From NCBI RefSeq assembly GCF_029635795.1, contig NZ_CP114280.1, forward strand, positions 2,418,001 through 2,482,000: 64,000 nucleotides of DNA, in the 5' to 3' direction. Below the pieces are notes generated by a model. It was not told the origin of the DNA and made no database searches. It was given only the letters and a program-made list of their open reading frames with translations. Every line of letters starts with the position of its first letter. The stretch's first letter is position 1. Source of the stretch: Dickeya lacustris (GTDB lineage: Bacteria; Pseudomonadota; Gammaproteobacteria; Enterobacterales; Enterobacteriaceae). A program made the position numbers and the translations under genes. Positions 27,860 to 37,700 of the stretch are shown one piece after another.

Positions 27860-28531
27860 ATGTTTCAGTTCACTGCACAACAGCGGCTGACAGCACTGTG
27901 CTGGCTGTCCCTCTTTCATATTTTGGTGATTATTTCCAGTAACTATCTGGTTCAATTACCGATTACGATTTTCGACTTTCATACTACCTGGGGCGCATTT
28001 ACGTTCCCGTTTATTTTTCTGGCGTCGGATTTAACCGTGCGAATTTTCGGAGCGCCGCTGGCACGCCGAATTATTCTAACCGTGATGGTGCCAGCGCTGA
28101 TCGCCTCTTATCTGTTCTCCTCGCTGTTCTACAAAGGCGAATGGCAGGGGCTGGCGGCGCTCGGTCAGGTCAACCCGATGGTCGCTCGCATTGCCATCGC
28201 CAGCCTGATGGCGTACGTTTTAGGCCAGATTCTGGACGTTCAGGTTTTCAATCGCTTGCGCCAGCTTAAAGCCTGGTGGGTCGCCCCCGCAGCGTCTGCG
28301 ATATTGGGCAACCTGAGCGATACGGTAGCATTCTTCTTTATCGCCTTTTATCGCAGCACCGACCCGTTCATGGCCACGCACTGGATGGAAATCGCCAAGG
28401 TAGACTACTTCTTCAAAATAGCGATCAACCTGGTCTTTTTCCTGCCAATGTACGGCGTAGTGCTCAATATGCTGCTGCGTCGCCTGAGCCAGTCTGTTAG
28501 CGGTACGCCTTATCAGGATCAAACCGCCTGA
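27860..28531 (+). CDS. yhhQ: Queuosine precursor transporter YhhQ
   Basis: 223-residue membrane protein of the ECF-like YhhQ family (formerly DUF165), which imports preQ0/preQ1 for queuosine tRNA modification. About six TM helices; motifs FDFHTTWGAFTFPFIFLASDLTVRIFG-type sequence (about 40-65) and ASAILGNLSDTVAFFF (about 145-160) are diagnostic. AAAGG precedes the ATG. Divergent from tusA, as in E. coli. Confidence 0.94.
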   Translation: MFQFTAQQRLTALCWLSLFHILVIISSNYLVQLPITIFDFHTTWGAFTFPFIFLASDLTVRIFGAPLARRIILTVMVPALIASYLFSSLFYKGEWQGLAALGQVNPMVARIAIASLMAYVLGQILDVQVFNRLRQLKAWWVAPAASAILGNLSDTVAFFFIAFYRSTDPFMATHWMEIAKVDYFFKIAINLVFFLPMYGVVLNMLLRRLSQSVSGTPYQDQTA

Positions 28532-28636
28532 TCGCCGATTTGAGTAAAACGGATTTTTCTGCCACCGTTCGCTAACACAACGGTTTTTCGCGACGACATG
28601 GTGATTAGGAATAACCGGAAAATTGCCTGCCTGAAG

Positions 28637-28700
28637 CCTGATTCAGGGCTAAAACAAGCATAGTGACAACAAAACGCTTGTTTTTATGCCCCGAATCAGG
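28637..28700 (+). terminator. yhhQ terminator within a nested stem
   Basis: Inner arms AAAACAAGC (28651-28659) and GCTTGTTTT (28675-28683) followed by Ts form a rho-independent terminator. An outer stem, CCTGATTC (28637-28644) with GAATCAGG (28693-28700), encloses it, giving a two-layer structure upstream of dcrB. Confidence 0.65.
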
Positions 28701-28784
28701 TGCCATAGCGCCACTTCTGCTTATGTTCATATGCTTGTGCTGATATTGCGTCAGTCTGTATTCGTAATGAAAGAAAGGATACCC

Positions 28785-29354
28785 ATGCCAAATTTAGCGA
28801 AATATCTCGGTATTGGTCTGCTGGCCGCCACCCTGGCCGCCTGCGATGGCAACAGTGACAAGAAAACCAGCGTACCGGCGGCAAAACCGGCAGCGGCGGC
28901 AGAGAATGCCACATCCCCCAACGTGTCCCTGCTCTCCGGCAAGCTGACATTCACGCTGCCTGATGGCCTGAGCGACCAAACCGGCAAACTGGGCAACCAG
29001 AAAAACAACATGCATGTCTATGCTGATCAAAGCGGTCAGAAAACCATTATTGTGATTGTGGGTGACGACACCCCGCAGGATCTGCCGACATTCGGCCAAC
29101 GCATCGAAGAGCAGCAACGCGGGCGTGATGCCAACTTACAGGTGCTGAGTAATAAACCTGTCACCCTAAATGGCCAGCAGGTACAGCAGTTTGACAGCGT
29201 CAGCACCAATAACGGCCAGAAAGCGTTCTCTTCTATCGTGATGGCTAAAGTGGACAACCATTTGGTGACGCTGCAAATCGGCTTGCCCGCCGATAACCTG
29301 CCTCAGGCGCAGAGCGATGCAGGCAAGATAATTGCCAGCCTGAAACTGAATTAA
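28785..29354 (+). CDS. dcrB: Lipoprotein DcrB
   Basis: 189-residue periplasm-facing lipoprotein: signal peptide with lipobox LAAC (Cys about 19), a short Lys/Ala/Pro linker, then a domain containing LTFTLPDGLSDQTGK and QRIEEQQRGRDANLQ. DcrB is needed for phage C1 and C6 adsorption and supports lipoprotein maturation in E. coli. The ATG at 28785 has AAGGA upstream and gives the signal peptide. Gene order yhhQ-dcrB-yhhS is conserved. Confidence 0.93.
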   Translation: MPNLAKYLGIGLLAATLAACDGNSDKKTSVPAAKPAAAAENATSPNVSLLSGKLTFTLPDGLSDQTGKLGNQKNNMHVYADQSGQKTIIVIVGDDTPQDLPTFGQRIEEQQRGRDANLQVLSNKPVTLNGQQVQQFDSVSTNNGQKAFSSIVMAKVDNHLVTLQIGLPADNLPQAQSDAGKIIASLKLN

Positions 29355-29368
29355 TGTGAACCATGAAT

Positions 29369-29394
29369 GCCCTGCGCATGGCGCGCAGGGCGTG
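29369..29394 (+). terminator. dcrB terminator
   Basis: Arms GCCCTGCGC (29369-29377) and GCGCAGGGC (29383-29391) with a five-base loop, followed by GTGTTT. It lies between the convergent dcrB and yhhS genes. Confidence 0.6.
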
Positions 29395-29396
29395 TT

Positions 29397-30590
29397 TCAT
29401 ACCGCTGTTCTGGTGCGATACAACCGCGCTGTCATCAATAATCCCATCAGCGCCAACCCCGCCGCCGCCAGATAAATCGCATCCACCCCGGTGTAGGCGA
29501 TCATCCCCCCCGCTACGGGCCCGACCACGCCAAGCGATAAATCGAGAAAGATGGTGTACGTTGCCAGCGCGCTGCCCTGATTTTGCGCAGAAACGGCTTT
29601 AACCGCCACCACGCCCAGCGCGGGAAACACCAGCGAAAAGCCGCCGCCCGCAAGAAATGCACCGATTTGCACCATCAACGGATTGGCCGCCTGCCACACC
29701 AGCAACAACCCCGCCCCTTCAACCACAAAACACGCCAGCGCCACCCGTAAGCCGCCAAATCGGTTGATGGCATTAGGAAAGAGTAATCGCGCGCCGACAA
29801 ACGCCACGCTAAACAGACTCAGCGTAAATTCCGCGCCAGACCAGTGCCGACTGGCATAAAACAGCGTAATAAACGTGGAGATGACGCCAAAACCGGCGGA
29901 GGCCAGCGACAAAATCATGCCATATAGCCAGACCTTGCCCAGCACCTCACGAAAAGGCAGTTTTTTACCCGGCGTGACGCTCACCGTCGGGCGGGGCAAC
30001 GCCAGCGCGATAGCCAGCGCCGCCACCAGCATGATAACCAGCGCCAGTAGCCGCAAACCGCCCTGTTGGTATATCCACACGCCAAGCGGCGCGCCAATGG
30101 CCATCGCGCCGTAAGTTGCTACGCCGTTCCATGAAATCACCCGCCCGATGTGCAGTGAACCGACAATACCCACGCCCCAGAGCGTCGCGCCGGTTCCGGC
30201 AAAACTCTGCCCCACTCCGAGGATCAAGCGCCCAACGCATAACAGCATCAGGGCCAGCATCGGCGAGCTGTCATTCCATGCCGCCAGCGCATAAAAACCG
30301 CCGCTTAATAGCGCGCCCACCAACCCCAGCACCACCACCTGTTTCGGGCCTTTCTCATCGGCATAACGGCCTGCCCGAGGGCGGCTTAATAAGGTAGAAA
30401 AATATTGCAGACTGATCACCAAACCTGCCCAAAATGTACTAAACCCCAGATATTCATGGACATACCCTGGCAACACCGCCAGCGGCAGGCCAATATTCAG
30501 GTAGCTGGCAAAATTGAACATAACCACAGACATAATGCGTAAATTCAGGCGTAATGCGCCAGGCGTCGTTTCTGGTGGTGTCACAGACAT
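29397..30590 (-). CDS. yhhS: MFS transporter YhhS
   Basis: 397-residue transporter with 12 predicted TM helices of the drug:H+ antiporter type; the motif SRPRAGRYADEKGPKQVV matches MFS motif A between TM2 and TM3. E. coli YhhS lies at the same place next to dcrB. Physiological substrate unknown; glyphosate tolerance on overexpression has been reported for the E. coli protein as I recall. The ribosome site is weak. Confidence 0.9.
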   Translation of the reverse strand: MSVTPPETTPGALRLNLRIMSVVMFNFASYLNIGLPLAVLPGYVHEYLGFSTFWAGLVISLQYFSTLLSRPRAGRYADEKGPKQVVVLGLVGALLSGGFYALAAWNDSSPMLALMLLCVGRLILGVGQSFAGTGATLWGVGIVGSLHIGRVISWNGVATYGAMAIGAPLGVWIYQQGGLRLLALVIMLVAALAIALALPRPTVSVTPGKKLPFREVLGKVWLYGMILSLASAGFGVISTFITLFYASRHWSGAEFTLSLFSVAFVGARLLFPNAINRFGGLRVALACFVVEGAGLLLVWQAANPLMVQIGAFLAGGGFSLVFPALGVVAVKAVSAQNQGSALATYTIFLDLSLGVVGPVAGGMIAYTGVDAIYLAAAGLALMGLLMTARLYRTRTAV

Positions 30591-30730
30591 GGGACGTTAA
30601 CTCGCTTCAAGGCCGCGTTAGCAGACCAACACGGCAACACGGGGTTGGTATTTGGTGTTTTTCAGCCTAACACACTGCAACAGGATGTTAGTTATAATCA
30701 ACAGGATGAATCGCCGAGGAGAGCACGCCT

Positions 30731-31699
30731 GTGAAGCCAAACCGCCCACGCATTCACACTGAGCGCACTGCGCCATCCGACGCAGCTCGCGCGCCTAACG
30801 GCGTTTGGCACCGGGTGCGCTCGGTTGCGGCCATTGCCCATTTCATTCGCGCCGGCGAGCGGTTTAATGACCGTATGGGCAACCAGTTTGGCGCAGCGAT
30901 TACCTATTTTTCGTTTCTGTCATTGATTCCTATTCTGATGGTGTCATTCGCCTGCGCCGGGTTTGTGCTGGCCTCCAACCCTGACCTGCTCACCGGGCTT
31001 ATCAACCGTATCGTGAACAGCATCAGCGATCCAAGCCTGGCACATACCCTGAAAGACACCGTCAACACCGCCGTGAGACAGCGTACAACCGTTGGTGTGA
31101 CCGGCTTGCTGATGGCGCTCTATTCCGGCGTCAACTGGATAGGCAACTTGCGCGAGGCAATTTTGGCGCAGTCGCGAGACGTATGGGAGCGGCAGCCTCA
31201 TGAGGAAGAGAAATTCTACCTGCGTTACTTTTGGGATTTCTTATCGTTGATTGGCCTGCTGCTGGCGCTGGTGATCACCCTGTTTTTAACCTCGGTGGCA
31301 GGTAGCGCGCAGGCGCTTATCGTGCAGACGCTGGGCCTTGGGGGAATTGGCTGGTTGCGCCCGGCGCTGACGCTTATCGCACTTTCTATCTCTATTTTTG
31401 CCAACTACCTGCTATTTTTATGGATTTTGTGGGTACTGCCGCGCCATAAACCGCGCCATACCCCGCTATTACGCGGCACGCTGATGGCCGCCGTCGGTTT
31501 TGAAGCGTTAAAATTTGCGATGACCATGGCGTTACCGCAACTGGCCACATCGCCATCGGGTGCCGCGTTCGGTTCAGTGATAGGCCTGATGACATTTTTC
31601 TATTTTTTCGCCCGTCTGACGCTGTTTTGCGCCGCCTGGATAGCCACGGCGCTCCCTCAGAACAGTGCCGATAAACCGGTGCCGCTCACGCGCACCTGA
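30731..31699 (+). CDS. yhjD: Inner membrane protein YhjD (YihY/BrkB family)
   Basis: 322-residue polytopic protein with about six TM helices after a basic N-terminus of some 60 residues. Sequence GERFNDRMGNQFGAAITYFSFLSLIPILM-like opening and VWERQPHEEEKFYLRYFWDF are diagnostic of YhjD. Function is uncertain: E. coli yhjD alleles suppress loss of Kdo-lipid A by permitting lipid IVA export. GTG start with GAGGAGAG upstream. Divergent from yhhS. Confidence 0.92.
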   Translation: MKPNRPRIHTERTAPSDAARAPNGVWHRVRSVAAIAHFIRAGERFNDRMGNQFGAAITYFSFLSLIPILMVSFACAGFVLASNPDLLTGLINRIVNSISDPSLAHTLKDTVNTAVRQRTTVGVTGLLMALYSGVNWIGNLREAILAQSRDVWERQPHEEEKFYLRYFWDFLSLIGLLLALVITLFLTSVAGSAQALIVQTLGLGGIGWLRPALTLIALSISIFANYLLFLWILWVLPRHKPRHTPLLRGTLMAAVGFEALKFAMTMALPQLATSPSGAAFGSVIGLMTFFYFFARLTLFCAAWIATALPQNSADKPVPLTRT

Positions 31700-31721
31700 C
31701 TACACGACCCTAGGAGCCAAT

Positions 31722-31925
31722 ATGCCTTTTGTTAATATTCGCATCACCAAAGACGGCGCCACCGCCGAGCAAAAACAGCAGTTAATTGCCGGAGTCACTC
31801 AGCTACTGGTCGATACGCTGGGTAAAAACCCGGCTACCACCGTGGTTATCATTGATGAAGTGGAAACCGATAACTGGGGAATCGGCGGAGAAAGCGTGAC
31901 AACCCGGCGGCAAAAAGGGTTATAA
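31722..31925 (+). CDS. 4-oxalocrotonate tautomerase family enzyme
   Basis: 67-residue small tautomerase. Removal of Met exposes the catalytic Pro1 (M-PFVNIRITKDG), and the beta-alpha-beta core (QLIAGVTQLLVDTLGKNPATTVVIIDEV) matches 4-OT/YdcE-type enzymes, with a conserved Trp and Arg near the C-terminus. A strong TAGGAG ribosome site supports the ATG at 31722 over an upstream ATG. It follows yhjD by 22 bases and may be co-transcribed. It could isomerise a 2-hydroxymuconate-like compound; substrate unknown. Confidence 0.88.
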   Translation: MPFVNIRITKDGATAEQKQQLIAGVTQLLVDTLGKNPATTVVIIDEVETDNWGIGGESVTTRRQKGL

Positions 31926-32005
31926 GGGCAAAGATCGCGCTCAAATAGCAACCTGCCGTTCAGGAGAGGGATTACCACAGGTTTTCCCGATCCATATCAT
32001 GAAAA

Positions 32006-32024
32006 AATAAAACATCGTTTCATC
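32006..32024 (+). promoter_or_regulatory. Putative KdgR operator upstream of kdgK
   Basis: AATAAAACATCGTTTCATC agrees well with the KdgR box of pectinolytic enterobacteria (AAAC/GTTTCA core dyad). It is about 85 bases upstream of the kdgK start, the expected place for repression relieved by 2-keto-3-deoxygluconate. Confidence 0.7.
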
Positions 32025-32107
32025 ACTATTGACTACGCGCCATGTAATGTTGAGACTGGCGCTAATTTCCACTTACATCCCCATCTCTTTTTTACAGGTC
32101 AGCGGTC

Positions 32108-33040
32108 ATGACGACAAAGAACATTGCGATTATTGGCGAATGCATGATTGAACTGTCACAGAAAGGCACGGATCTCAGCCGTGGCTTCGGTGGCGATACC
32201 CTCAACACAGCGGTTTACCTTTCCCGTCAGGTCAAGGCAGACGCGCTTGGCGTGCACTATGTCACCGCACTGGGCACCGACTCGTTTAGCAGCGAGATGC
32301 TGGCTGTTTGGCAGAAGGAAGGCGTAAAAACCGACCTGACGCAACGCCTGGACAATAAACTGCCTGGGCTGTATTTCATCGAAACCGATGCCAGCGGCGA
32401 GCGCACATTCTACTACTGGCGTAATGATGCCGCCGCCCGCTACTGGCTGGAAAGCGCCGATGCCGATGCCGTGAGTCAGCAACTGGCGAAATTTGATTAT
32501 CTGTATCTGAGCGGTATCAGCCTTGCCATCCTGAATGCAGCCAGCCGTGAACGCCTGCTGGCCGTACTGCGCGCGTGCCGCGCCAACGGCGGCAAGGTGA
32601 TTTTCGACAACAACTACCGCCCTCGCCTGTGGCAGAGCAAAGAAGAAACCCGGCAAGCGTACAGCGACATTCTGACCTGTACCGATATCGCGTTCCTGAC
32701 GCTCGATGATGAAGACATGCTGTGGGGCGAGTTGCCGATAGATGACGTACTGGCGCGCACTCACGGTGCTGGCGTGACCGAAGTGGTTATCAAACGCGGT
32801 GCGGATGCGTGCCTGGTTTCCATTCAGGGCGAAGCCTTGCAGGAAATCCCGGCCATCAAGCTGCCCAAAGAGAGCGTTGTCGATACTACCGCTGCGGGGG
32901 ATTCATTCAGCGCAGGCTACCTGTCAGTCCGTCTTAACGGCGGCAGCGCCGCAGACGCGGCAAAACGCGGGCATTTGACCGCCAGCACAGTGATTCAATA
33001 TCGCGGCGCGATTATTCCACTGGACGCGATGCCAGCGTAA
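32108..33040 (+). CDS. kdgK: 2-dehydro-3-deoxygluconokinase KdgK
   Basis: 310-residue PfkB-family sugar kinase that phosphorylates 2-keto-3-deoxygluconate to KDPG, the entry of pectin and hexuronate breakdown products into the Entner-Doudoroff route. N-terminal IAIIGECMIELS and GGDTLNTAVYLSR bind the sugar; the C-terminal PfkB signature DTTAAGDSFSAGYLS (about 257-271) holds the catalytic Asp and anion hole. ATG with an AGGTCAGCGGTC region upstream. In soft-rot bacteria kdgK belongs to the KdgR regulon, and a box is seen upstream. Confidence 0.97.
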   Translation: MTTKNIAIIGECMIELSQKGTDLSRGFGGDTLNTAVYLSRQVKADALGVHYVTALGTDSFSSEMLAVWQKEGVKTDLTQRLDNKLPGLYFIETDASGERTFYYWRNDAAARYWLESADADAVSQQLAKFDYLYLSGISLAILNAASRERLLAVLRACRANGGKVIFDNNYRPRLWQSKEETRQAYSDILTCTDIAFLTLDDEDMLWGELPIDDVLARTHGAGVTEVVIKRGADACLVSIQGEALQEIPAIKLPKESVVDTTAAGDSFSAGYLSVRLNGGSAADAAKRGHLTASTVIQYRGAIIPLDAMPA

Positions 33041-33085
33041 GTTAAGAAATCCCGTCAGGCTTTCTGCCCAGAGAGCCTGACAACG

Positions 33086-33125
33086 AAAACGCCGGTTAAG
33101 CGATACACGCTTAACCGGCGTTTTT
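33086..33125. terminator. Bidirectional terminator between kdgK and yhjJ
   Basis: Perfect 12-base arms GCCGGTTAAGCG (33091-33102) and CGCTTAACCGGC (33108-33119), preceded by AAAAC and followed by GTTTTT, so it can act on both converging transcripts. Confidence 0.85.
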
Positions 33126-33137
33126 ACTGTGGCGGCG

Positions 33138-34586
33138 CTACGGTGTTGCTGGCGCAGCGCTGTCTTGTTTCATCAACTCTGAATAAGTTTCCTGCAACGC
33201 TTTCATGTTCGCCTCGGGTTCCCCCTGCGGTTGCAGCATAATGAGCGTGGCATCCTGGGACAATTGCTGATGCAGTTCCTGATTAAGCCGCTCCAGCGTC
33301 AGCGATGCCAGATAATTCTGACGCAGTTTTTGGTATTGCTCCGGTGCAATATCCACTACGCCATTCTTCTGAGAGCGCAAGCGCTGATCGATTAAAATAT
33401 CGGTACTGGCGCGTGCATAAGTCGCAAACAGCTTACTCAGCTCTTCCGTCTTGCGGGCCATTAACGTTTCGAACTCTGCGGCTGACAGCCCTTTATCGCG
33501 CAGCGTGCGCAACTCTTTGCCAAGGAATGTCACGCCCGCCAGTGCAGACTCACTGGTCACATTGTCGAGATGGATAGCGCACTGGGCGCGGCCATACACC
33601 ACATTACAATCGAAGCGAACGTTGGTTTCCTTGAGCGGGCTTTTACCCAGCGACTGCTGGACATGCCAGAACAACGCTTCGCGCGCCAGATCGCTCTGCC
33701 AATAACGCGCCAGCGCCTGCGAATCGCGAATCGGCTGCCACGGCATATCCCACACTAATGACAGCGTATCCTGCTTAACGCTGTTATCCATCAGGCTAAT
33801 CGGCGCAGAGGACATCGGCGAAAGTACCGGTAAAGGCGACGGCGTGACGCGCTTACCCTCAAGCGGCGAAAACGCCTTCTCGATTTGCTCGCCAATCATG
33901 CGGCTGTCCACATTGCCTGCGATATACAGCGTCATGGCATCCGGCGTGTACCAGGTTTTGTAATATTTACTCACCAGCTCTGCGGTTGCCGAGGCTTTCA
34001 GAGGCTGCCCCGGCGCAAACGACAACAACGATGAGCCCTTCAGCCGATAACGCCAGGACGTATCCTGCGGATTGGTCGGTGCAGTCGCTACCGGGTCGAT
34101 CATTTTCGTCGCAGCGGCAATGCGCTTGTCATTGATAGGCAGTTTTCCCGCCGTCTCCGCCAGCCAACTCAACGCCTCTTTTAACAAATCGGGCCGGTTA
34201 TTCGGCAAGCTCAGATTATAAGACGTGAAATCATAAGACGTTGTTGCCGGCGGCAATGGCCTGGTTTCACTCTCAGACTGCTGCCACACTGAAGGCCGTT
34301 GAACCGCTGAGGGCATATCACGCGGCAACAATGCCAGGCGTGGAATAAGATGAGAGAACCCCGTCTGTTGCGCACTTTCCGTCAACGAGCCGGTATTCAC
34401 CATCAAACGCAGCTCGATACGGTCACTCGGACGCTGGGGAGTCGAAAGCAGTTGCCAGCTAAAGCCGTTATCCAGTTTCCCCTGCTGCCACGCGGGGTCG
34501 GGTTGTAGCGCTTCAGCCTGCACGTTACCCGCGAAAAACGCCAGTAACACGCCACCAACGAAAAGACCAGATTTGGTGTCCTGCAT
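33138..34586 (-). CDS. yhjJ: M16 peptidase-like periplasmic protein YhjJ
   Basis: 482-residue protein with an N-terminal signal peptide (hydrophobic LFVGGVLLAFFAGNVQA, cut near residue 23) and two M16-type domains (about 40-240 and 250-480). The zinc motif HxxEH of active pitrilysin-family proteases is absent: the equivalent site reads GFSHLIPRLALL, as in E. coli YhjJ, so it is probably not a protease. AGGGG precedes the ATG at 34586. Location beside kdgK matches E. coli. Function unknown. Confidence 0.9.
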   Translation of the reverse strand: MQDTKSGLFVGGVLLAFFAGNVQAEALQPDPAWQQGKLDNGFSWQLLSTPQRPSDRIELRLMVNTGSLTESAQQTGFSHLIPRLALLPRDMPSAVQRPSVWQQSESETRPLPPATTSYDFTSYNLSLPNNRPDLLKEALSWLAETAGKLPINDKRIAAATKMIDPVATAPTNPQDTSWRYRLKGSSLLSFAPGQPLKASATAELVSKYYKTWYTPDAMTLYIAGNVDSRMIGEQIEKAFSPLEGKRVTPSPLPVLSPMSSAPISLMDNSVKQDTLSLVWDMPWQPIRDSQALARYWQSDLAREALFWHVQQSLGKSPLKETNVRFDCNVVYGRAQCAIHLDNVTSESALAGVTFLGKELRTLRDKGLSAAEFETLMARKTEELSKLFATYARASTDILIDQRLRSQKNGVVDIAPEQYQKLRQNYLASLTLERLNQELHQQLSQDATLIMLQPQGEPEANMKALQETYSELMKQDSAAPATP

Positions 34587-34991
34587 GTGAACCCCTACTT
34601 TAATCACTATCCAAAACGATGTTTTTGTGAATTCGGACGACCTTATCCTGCCGCCTGACGTGTTATACCCCAAACTCTTCACGCTACAAAAAGACAGCCC
34701 AGATTGAAGAACCGCCGATTAACGCATTAACAAACCGACGCACAAACGGACTGCCAACGTGCCTGTAACATAAAACAGAGGGGGAATGTTCACCACACTC
34801 TTTCGCCACGCAATAAAGAGAGGCGAAGTGTACCACCCCGTTAGACAGCGCGCTTTTGTCTATGTCACTCAACAACGTGAAATAAGAGCAAAAAAAATCG
34901 GCGGAGAACAAATTTAGCACAGAATGAATGAAAATCACCCACAGCGCGCCAGGCGAACTGTGGGTGAGGCAGGAAGGATCTCAGCGAGATA
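34587..34991. other. yhjJ upstream and dctA downstream region
   Basis: 405 bases without a gene. The dctA terminator is at 34930-34967; the remainder is the yhjJ promoter region, moderately AT-rich with no motif I would name. A minus-strand open frame (84 codons) across it lacks a ribosome site. Confidence 0.45.
34930..34967 (-). terminator. dctA terminator
   Basis: Arms TCACCCACAG (34935-34944) and CTGTGGGTGA (34958-34967); the minus strand continues TTTTCATT after the stem. It lies 25 bases beyond the dctA stop. Confidence 0.8.
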
Positions 34992-36266
34992 TCAGGATGG
35001 ACGAGAGCCACTCTCGCGGCCAGACAGCACATCACTCATCTGCTTGCTGTCGAGCTGCTTACACCATTTGGCAACCACAACGGTAGCGACACCGTTACCC
35101 ACCAGGTTAGTCAGGGCGCGGGCCTCAGACATAAAGCGGTCGATACCCAGAATCAGCGCCAGACCAGCAATCGGCAAATGACCGACGGCTGAAATCGTTG
35201 CCGCCAGAACGATAAACCCGCTACCAGTGACACCCGCAGCCCCTTTAGAAGAGAGCAGCAACACAACCAGCAAGGTTATCTGATGCCAGATATCCATGTG
35301 GCTATTGGTCGCCTGGGCGATAAACACCGCAGCCATCGTCAGGTAAATGGATGTACCGTCGAGGTTAAACGAATAGCCGGTTGGAATAACCAGACCCACG
35401 ACCGATTTTTTACAGCCCAGTTTTTCCATCTTCTCCAGCATACGCGGCAGCGCGGATTCCGAAGAGGATGTGCCCAGCACGATGAGCAGTTCTTCACGGA
35501 TATAACGAATAAACTTGAAGATACTAAAACCGGTGGCTCTGGCAATGGAGCCCAGCACCAATACCACGAACAGAATACAGGTAATGTAGAAGCAGATGAT
35601 TAACTGCCCGAGCTGTATCAGCGTACCCACACCGTATTTACCGATGGTGAACGCCATGGCACCGAATGCCCCCAGCGGTGCCAGACGCATAATCATATTA
35701 ATGATGCCAAACACCACTTTGGAGAAGCTGTCTATCACATCAAAAATCAGCGCGCCCTTCTCACCAAGGTGATGCAGAGCAAAACCAAACATCACGGCAA
35801 ACAGCAACACTTGCAAAATATTGCCGCTGGCAAATGCACCAATAACGCTGGACGGAATCACGTCCATCAGGAATGGTACCACCCCTTGCTTACCGGCTTC
35901 GGTCGCGTAATTCGCAACGGCCGCAACATTCAGGGATGAGGGGTCAACGTTCATGCCGACACCCGGCTGCAAGACGTTAACCACCACCAGGCCAATAATC
36001 AGCGCCAGCGTACTGACAATTTCAAAGTAAAGCAGCGCGACAGCACCGGTGCGGCCAACCGCCTTCATGCTCTCCATCCCGGCAATACCGGTAACGACGG
36101 TACAGAAGATGACGGGCGCGATCACCATTTTGATGAGTTTTACGAATCCATCGCCCAGAGGCTGCATCTGCTGCCCCAGTGCCGGGTAGAAATGCCCCAA
36201 CAATATCCCAATAGTAATAGAGACAAGAACTTGAAAATAAAGGCTTTTGAATATTGATGTTTTCAT
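34992..36266 (-). CDS. dctA: C4-dicarboxylate:proton symporter DctA
   Basis: 424-residue DAACS-family carrier importing succinate, fumarate, malate and aspartate aerobically. The start at 36266 ([20 protein letters not shown]) follows AGGACG and matches the family. The Ser-rich re-entrant loop ([15 protein letters not shown]) and the [12 protein letters not shown] and [13 protein letters not shown] motifs of the substrate site are present. In E. coli its expression needs CRP and DcuSR, and DctA acts as co-sensor of DcuS; a DcuSR pair lies at 57.7-60.1 kb in this window. A CRP-like site lies about 280 bases upstream. Confidence 0.97.
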   Translation of the reverse strand: MKTSIFKSLYFQVLVSITIGILLGHFYPALGQQMQPLGDGFVKLIKMVIAPVIFCTVVTGIAGMESMKAVGRTGAVALLYFEIVSTLALIIGLVVVNVLQPGVGMNVDPSSLNVAAVANYATEAGKQGVVPFLMDVIPSSVIGAFASGNILQVLLFAVMFGFALHHLGEKGALIFDVIDSFSKVVFGIINMIMRLAPLGAFGAMAFTIGKYGVGTLIQLGQLIICFYITCILFVVLVLGSIARATGFSIFKFIRYIREELLIVLGTSSSESALPRMLEKMEKLGCKKSVVGLVIPTGYSFNLDGTSIYLTMAAVFIAQATNSHMDIWHQITLLVVLLLSSKGAAGVTGSGFIVLAATISAVGHLPIAGLALILGIDRFMSEARALTNLVGNGVATVVVAKWCKQLDSKQMSDVLSGRESGSRPS

Positions 36267-36685
36267 AGTGTGACGTCCTTTGATGGAAAAACACACGGAG
36301 GACAAAGAACGAAAAGTTGCCGCCTGTGCTTGCGCCGGAAAAATAACACCCCGATAACAGGCCGGATACTTTTATAACTTTAGTTTGTGAACATCAGGTT
36401 AAAAACAAGAGCTGAATCGCTTCAACAAAATCAAGTTTAAAACATTACATTAATTTATCAGCAACACCACCCAAAAGAGAGTCGGCCATCATTCCCCGAA
36501 AGCGCGCTCCGTTGCGCTATTCTGCGCGGATTCATAAGCATCGTTTGTGAATAAGATCACAAGTAACAATTTAGTTAATGGCAGGTAAAATATTGCTTCG
36601 ACAGGCGCTGGCACAGGTAATGCCAGCGGCAGGCAACGGCGAGAAATGCGCTCGCCGTATTCGCTATTATCGTGATGCGTCGCGC
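36267..36685. other. dctA upstream region and bcsZ downstream region
   Basis: 419 bases without a gene. It holds a CRP-like site (36546-36561) and two hairpins just after bcsZ: CGCTGGCA/TGCCAGCG at 36606-36628 and ACGGCGAG/CTCGCCGT at 36636-36658. The latter pair probably ends or stabilises the long bcs message. Confidence 0.5.
36546..36561. promoter_or_regulatory. CRP-like binding site upstream of dctA
   Basis: TGTGAATAAGATCACA contains perfect TGTGA and TCACA half sites separated by six bases. E. coli dctA is CRP-dependent. The site is about 280 bases from the dctA start, so a long leader or distal promoter would be needed for class I or II activation. Confidence 0.65.
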
Positions 36686-37687
36686 TTATCTGCTGTTTTT
36701 AGCGAGCAGGGCGAGCAAGTGCAGGCTGGACGAATAGTAATCCTCTGACGGGCCCAACTCGCCCTCAATGCCAGCGGCATTGCCCATCGTCAAATCACGC
36801 ACCGCCAGCAAGCCGCCCTGCATCGCATAAGGCGCGACATTATTATTCAGCACATCAATCCAGGCCGGGGTGCTAAGACGCGCATAATTACGCCAGTAGA
36901 GCTGGAACGGCACCAGTGCCGTGGTTTTCGCATCATACCAATACAAATAGAGTGGAATACGAATCGCGTCATAACTAAAGCGTGATGGCCAGGCCGTCGC
37001 CGGAGCCATTGAACCATCGGCATTCAATGCCACCCAGTCCGTCGGCAGGCCGACGGAGCCAAACCGCATGTCACCCACCAGCGAGAGTCCATCATCAATT
37101 AACTGTCGCCACACTTGCAGGTGGCTGCGATTGGCAAAATCACGCCAGGCGGGAAATAAAAAGTAGGACGGGTTGAGAATAACGTAGCTGTTTTTATTAA
37201 AGCCATACGCCCCCGGCAGCATGACGGTGCGGCCAGCAAACTGCACCACATCCCCGGCAAGAATCGCTTTTTGAATGCTGTCGGACGCCTGTAAATACTC
37301 CGCGTTCTGCCAGGCCGTCCCTGCTTTTAACAGCGCCCAGGCTATCAACACATCACCGTCCGAGGCGTTGTTTTTATCCGCGACCGGCGTAACGGCAGCC
37401 GGATCATAGCGCCAGTAAAACAGGCCGCTGACGTTATTTCTCAGATTGGCGCGCGTCCAGTTCCACAGACTATCAAACACCGCCCGATCGCCGTACTGCG
37501 CCGCCATCAGCATTGCAAAACCCTGGCCTTCGGTATGGCTGATATTTTTATTCCCGGTATCGATGACACGCCCTTCTGGCGTGATAAAACGGCTTTTATA
37601 GGTTTCCCAACCGGTTGCCGCACTGGCCGACGCACTCAACCACACCATCAATACCCATATCCAGCCACGCCATATTGGCTTTACCAT
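36686..37687 (-). CDS. bcsZ: Periplasmic endo-1,4-beta-glucanase BcsZ (GH8)
   Basis: 333-residue glycoside hydrolase family 8 cellulase. Signal peptide (hydrophobic [13 protein letters not shown], cut about residue 23), then [20 protein letters not shown]. The general acid Glu lies in HTEGQGF (about E53), and the conserved YWRYDP and [11 protein letters not shown] follow. BcsZ trims cellulose in the periplasm and tunes the amount and alignment of secreted polymer. It is the last gene of the bcs operon here, 13 bases after bcsD; in E. coli it sits between bcsB and bcsC. Confidence 0.96.
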   Translation of the reverse strand: MVKPIWRGWIWVLMVWLSASASAATGWETYKSRFITPEGRVIDTGNKNISHTEGQGFAMLMAAQYGDRAVFDSLWNWTRANLRNNVSGLFYWRYDPAAVTPVADKNNASDGDVLIAWALLKAGTAWQNAEYLQASDSIQKAILAGDVVQFAGRTVMLPGAYGFNKNSYVILNPSYFLFPAWRDFANRSHLQVWRQLIDDGLSLVGDMRFGSVGLPTDWVALNADGSMAPATAWPSRFSYDAIRIPLYLYWYDAKTTALVPFQLYWRNYARLSTPAWIDVLNNNVAPYAMQGGLLAVRDLTMGNAAGIEGELGPSEDYYSSSLHLLALLAKNSR

Positions 37688-37700
37688 GACATCTCCCGTT

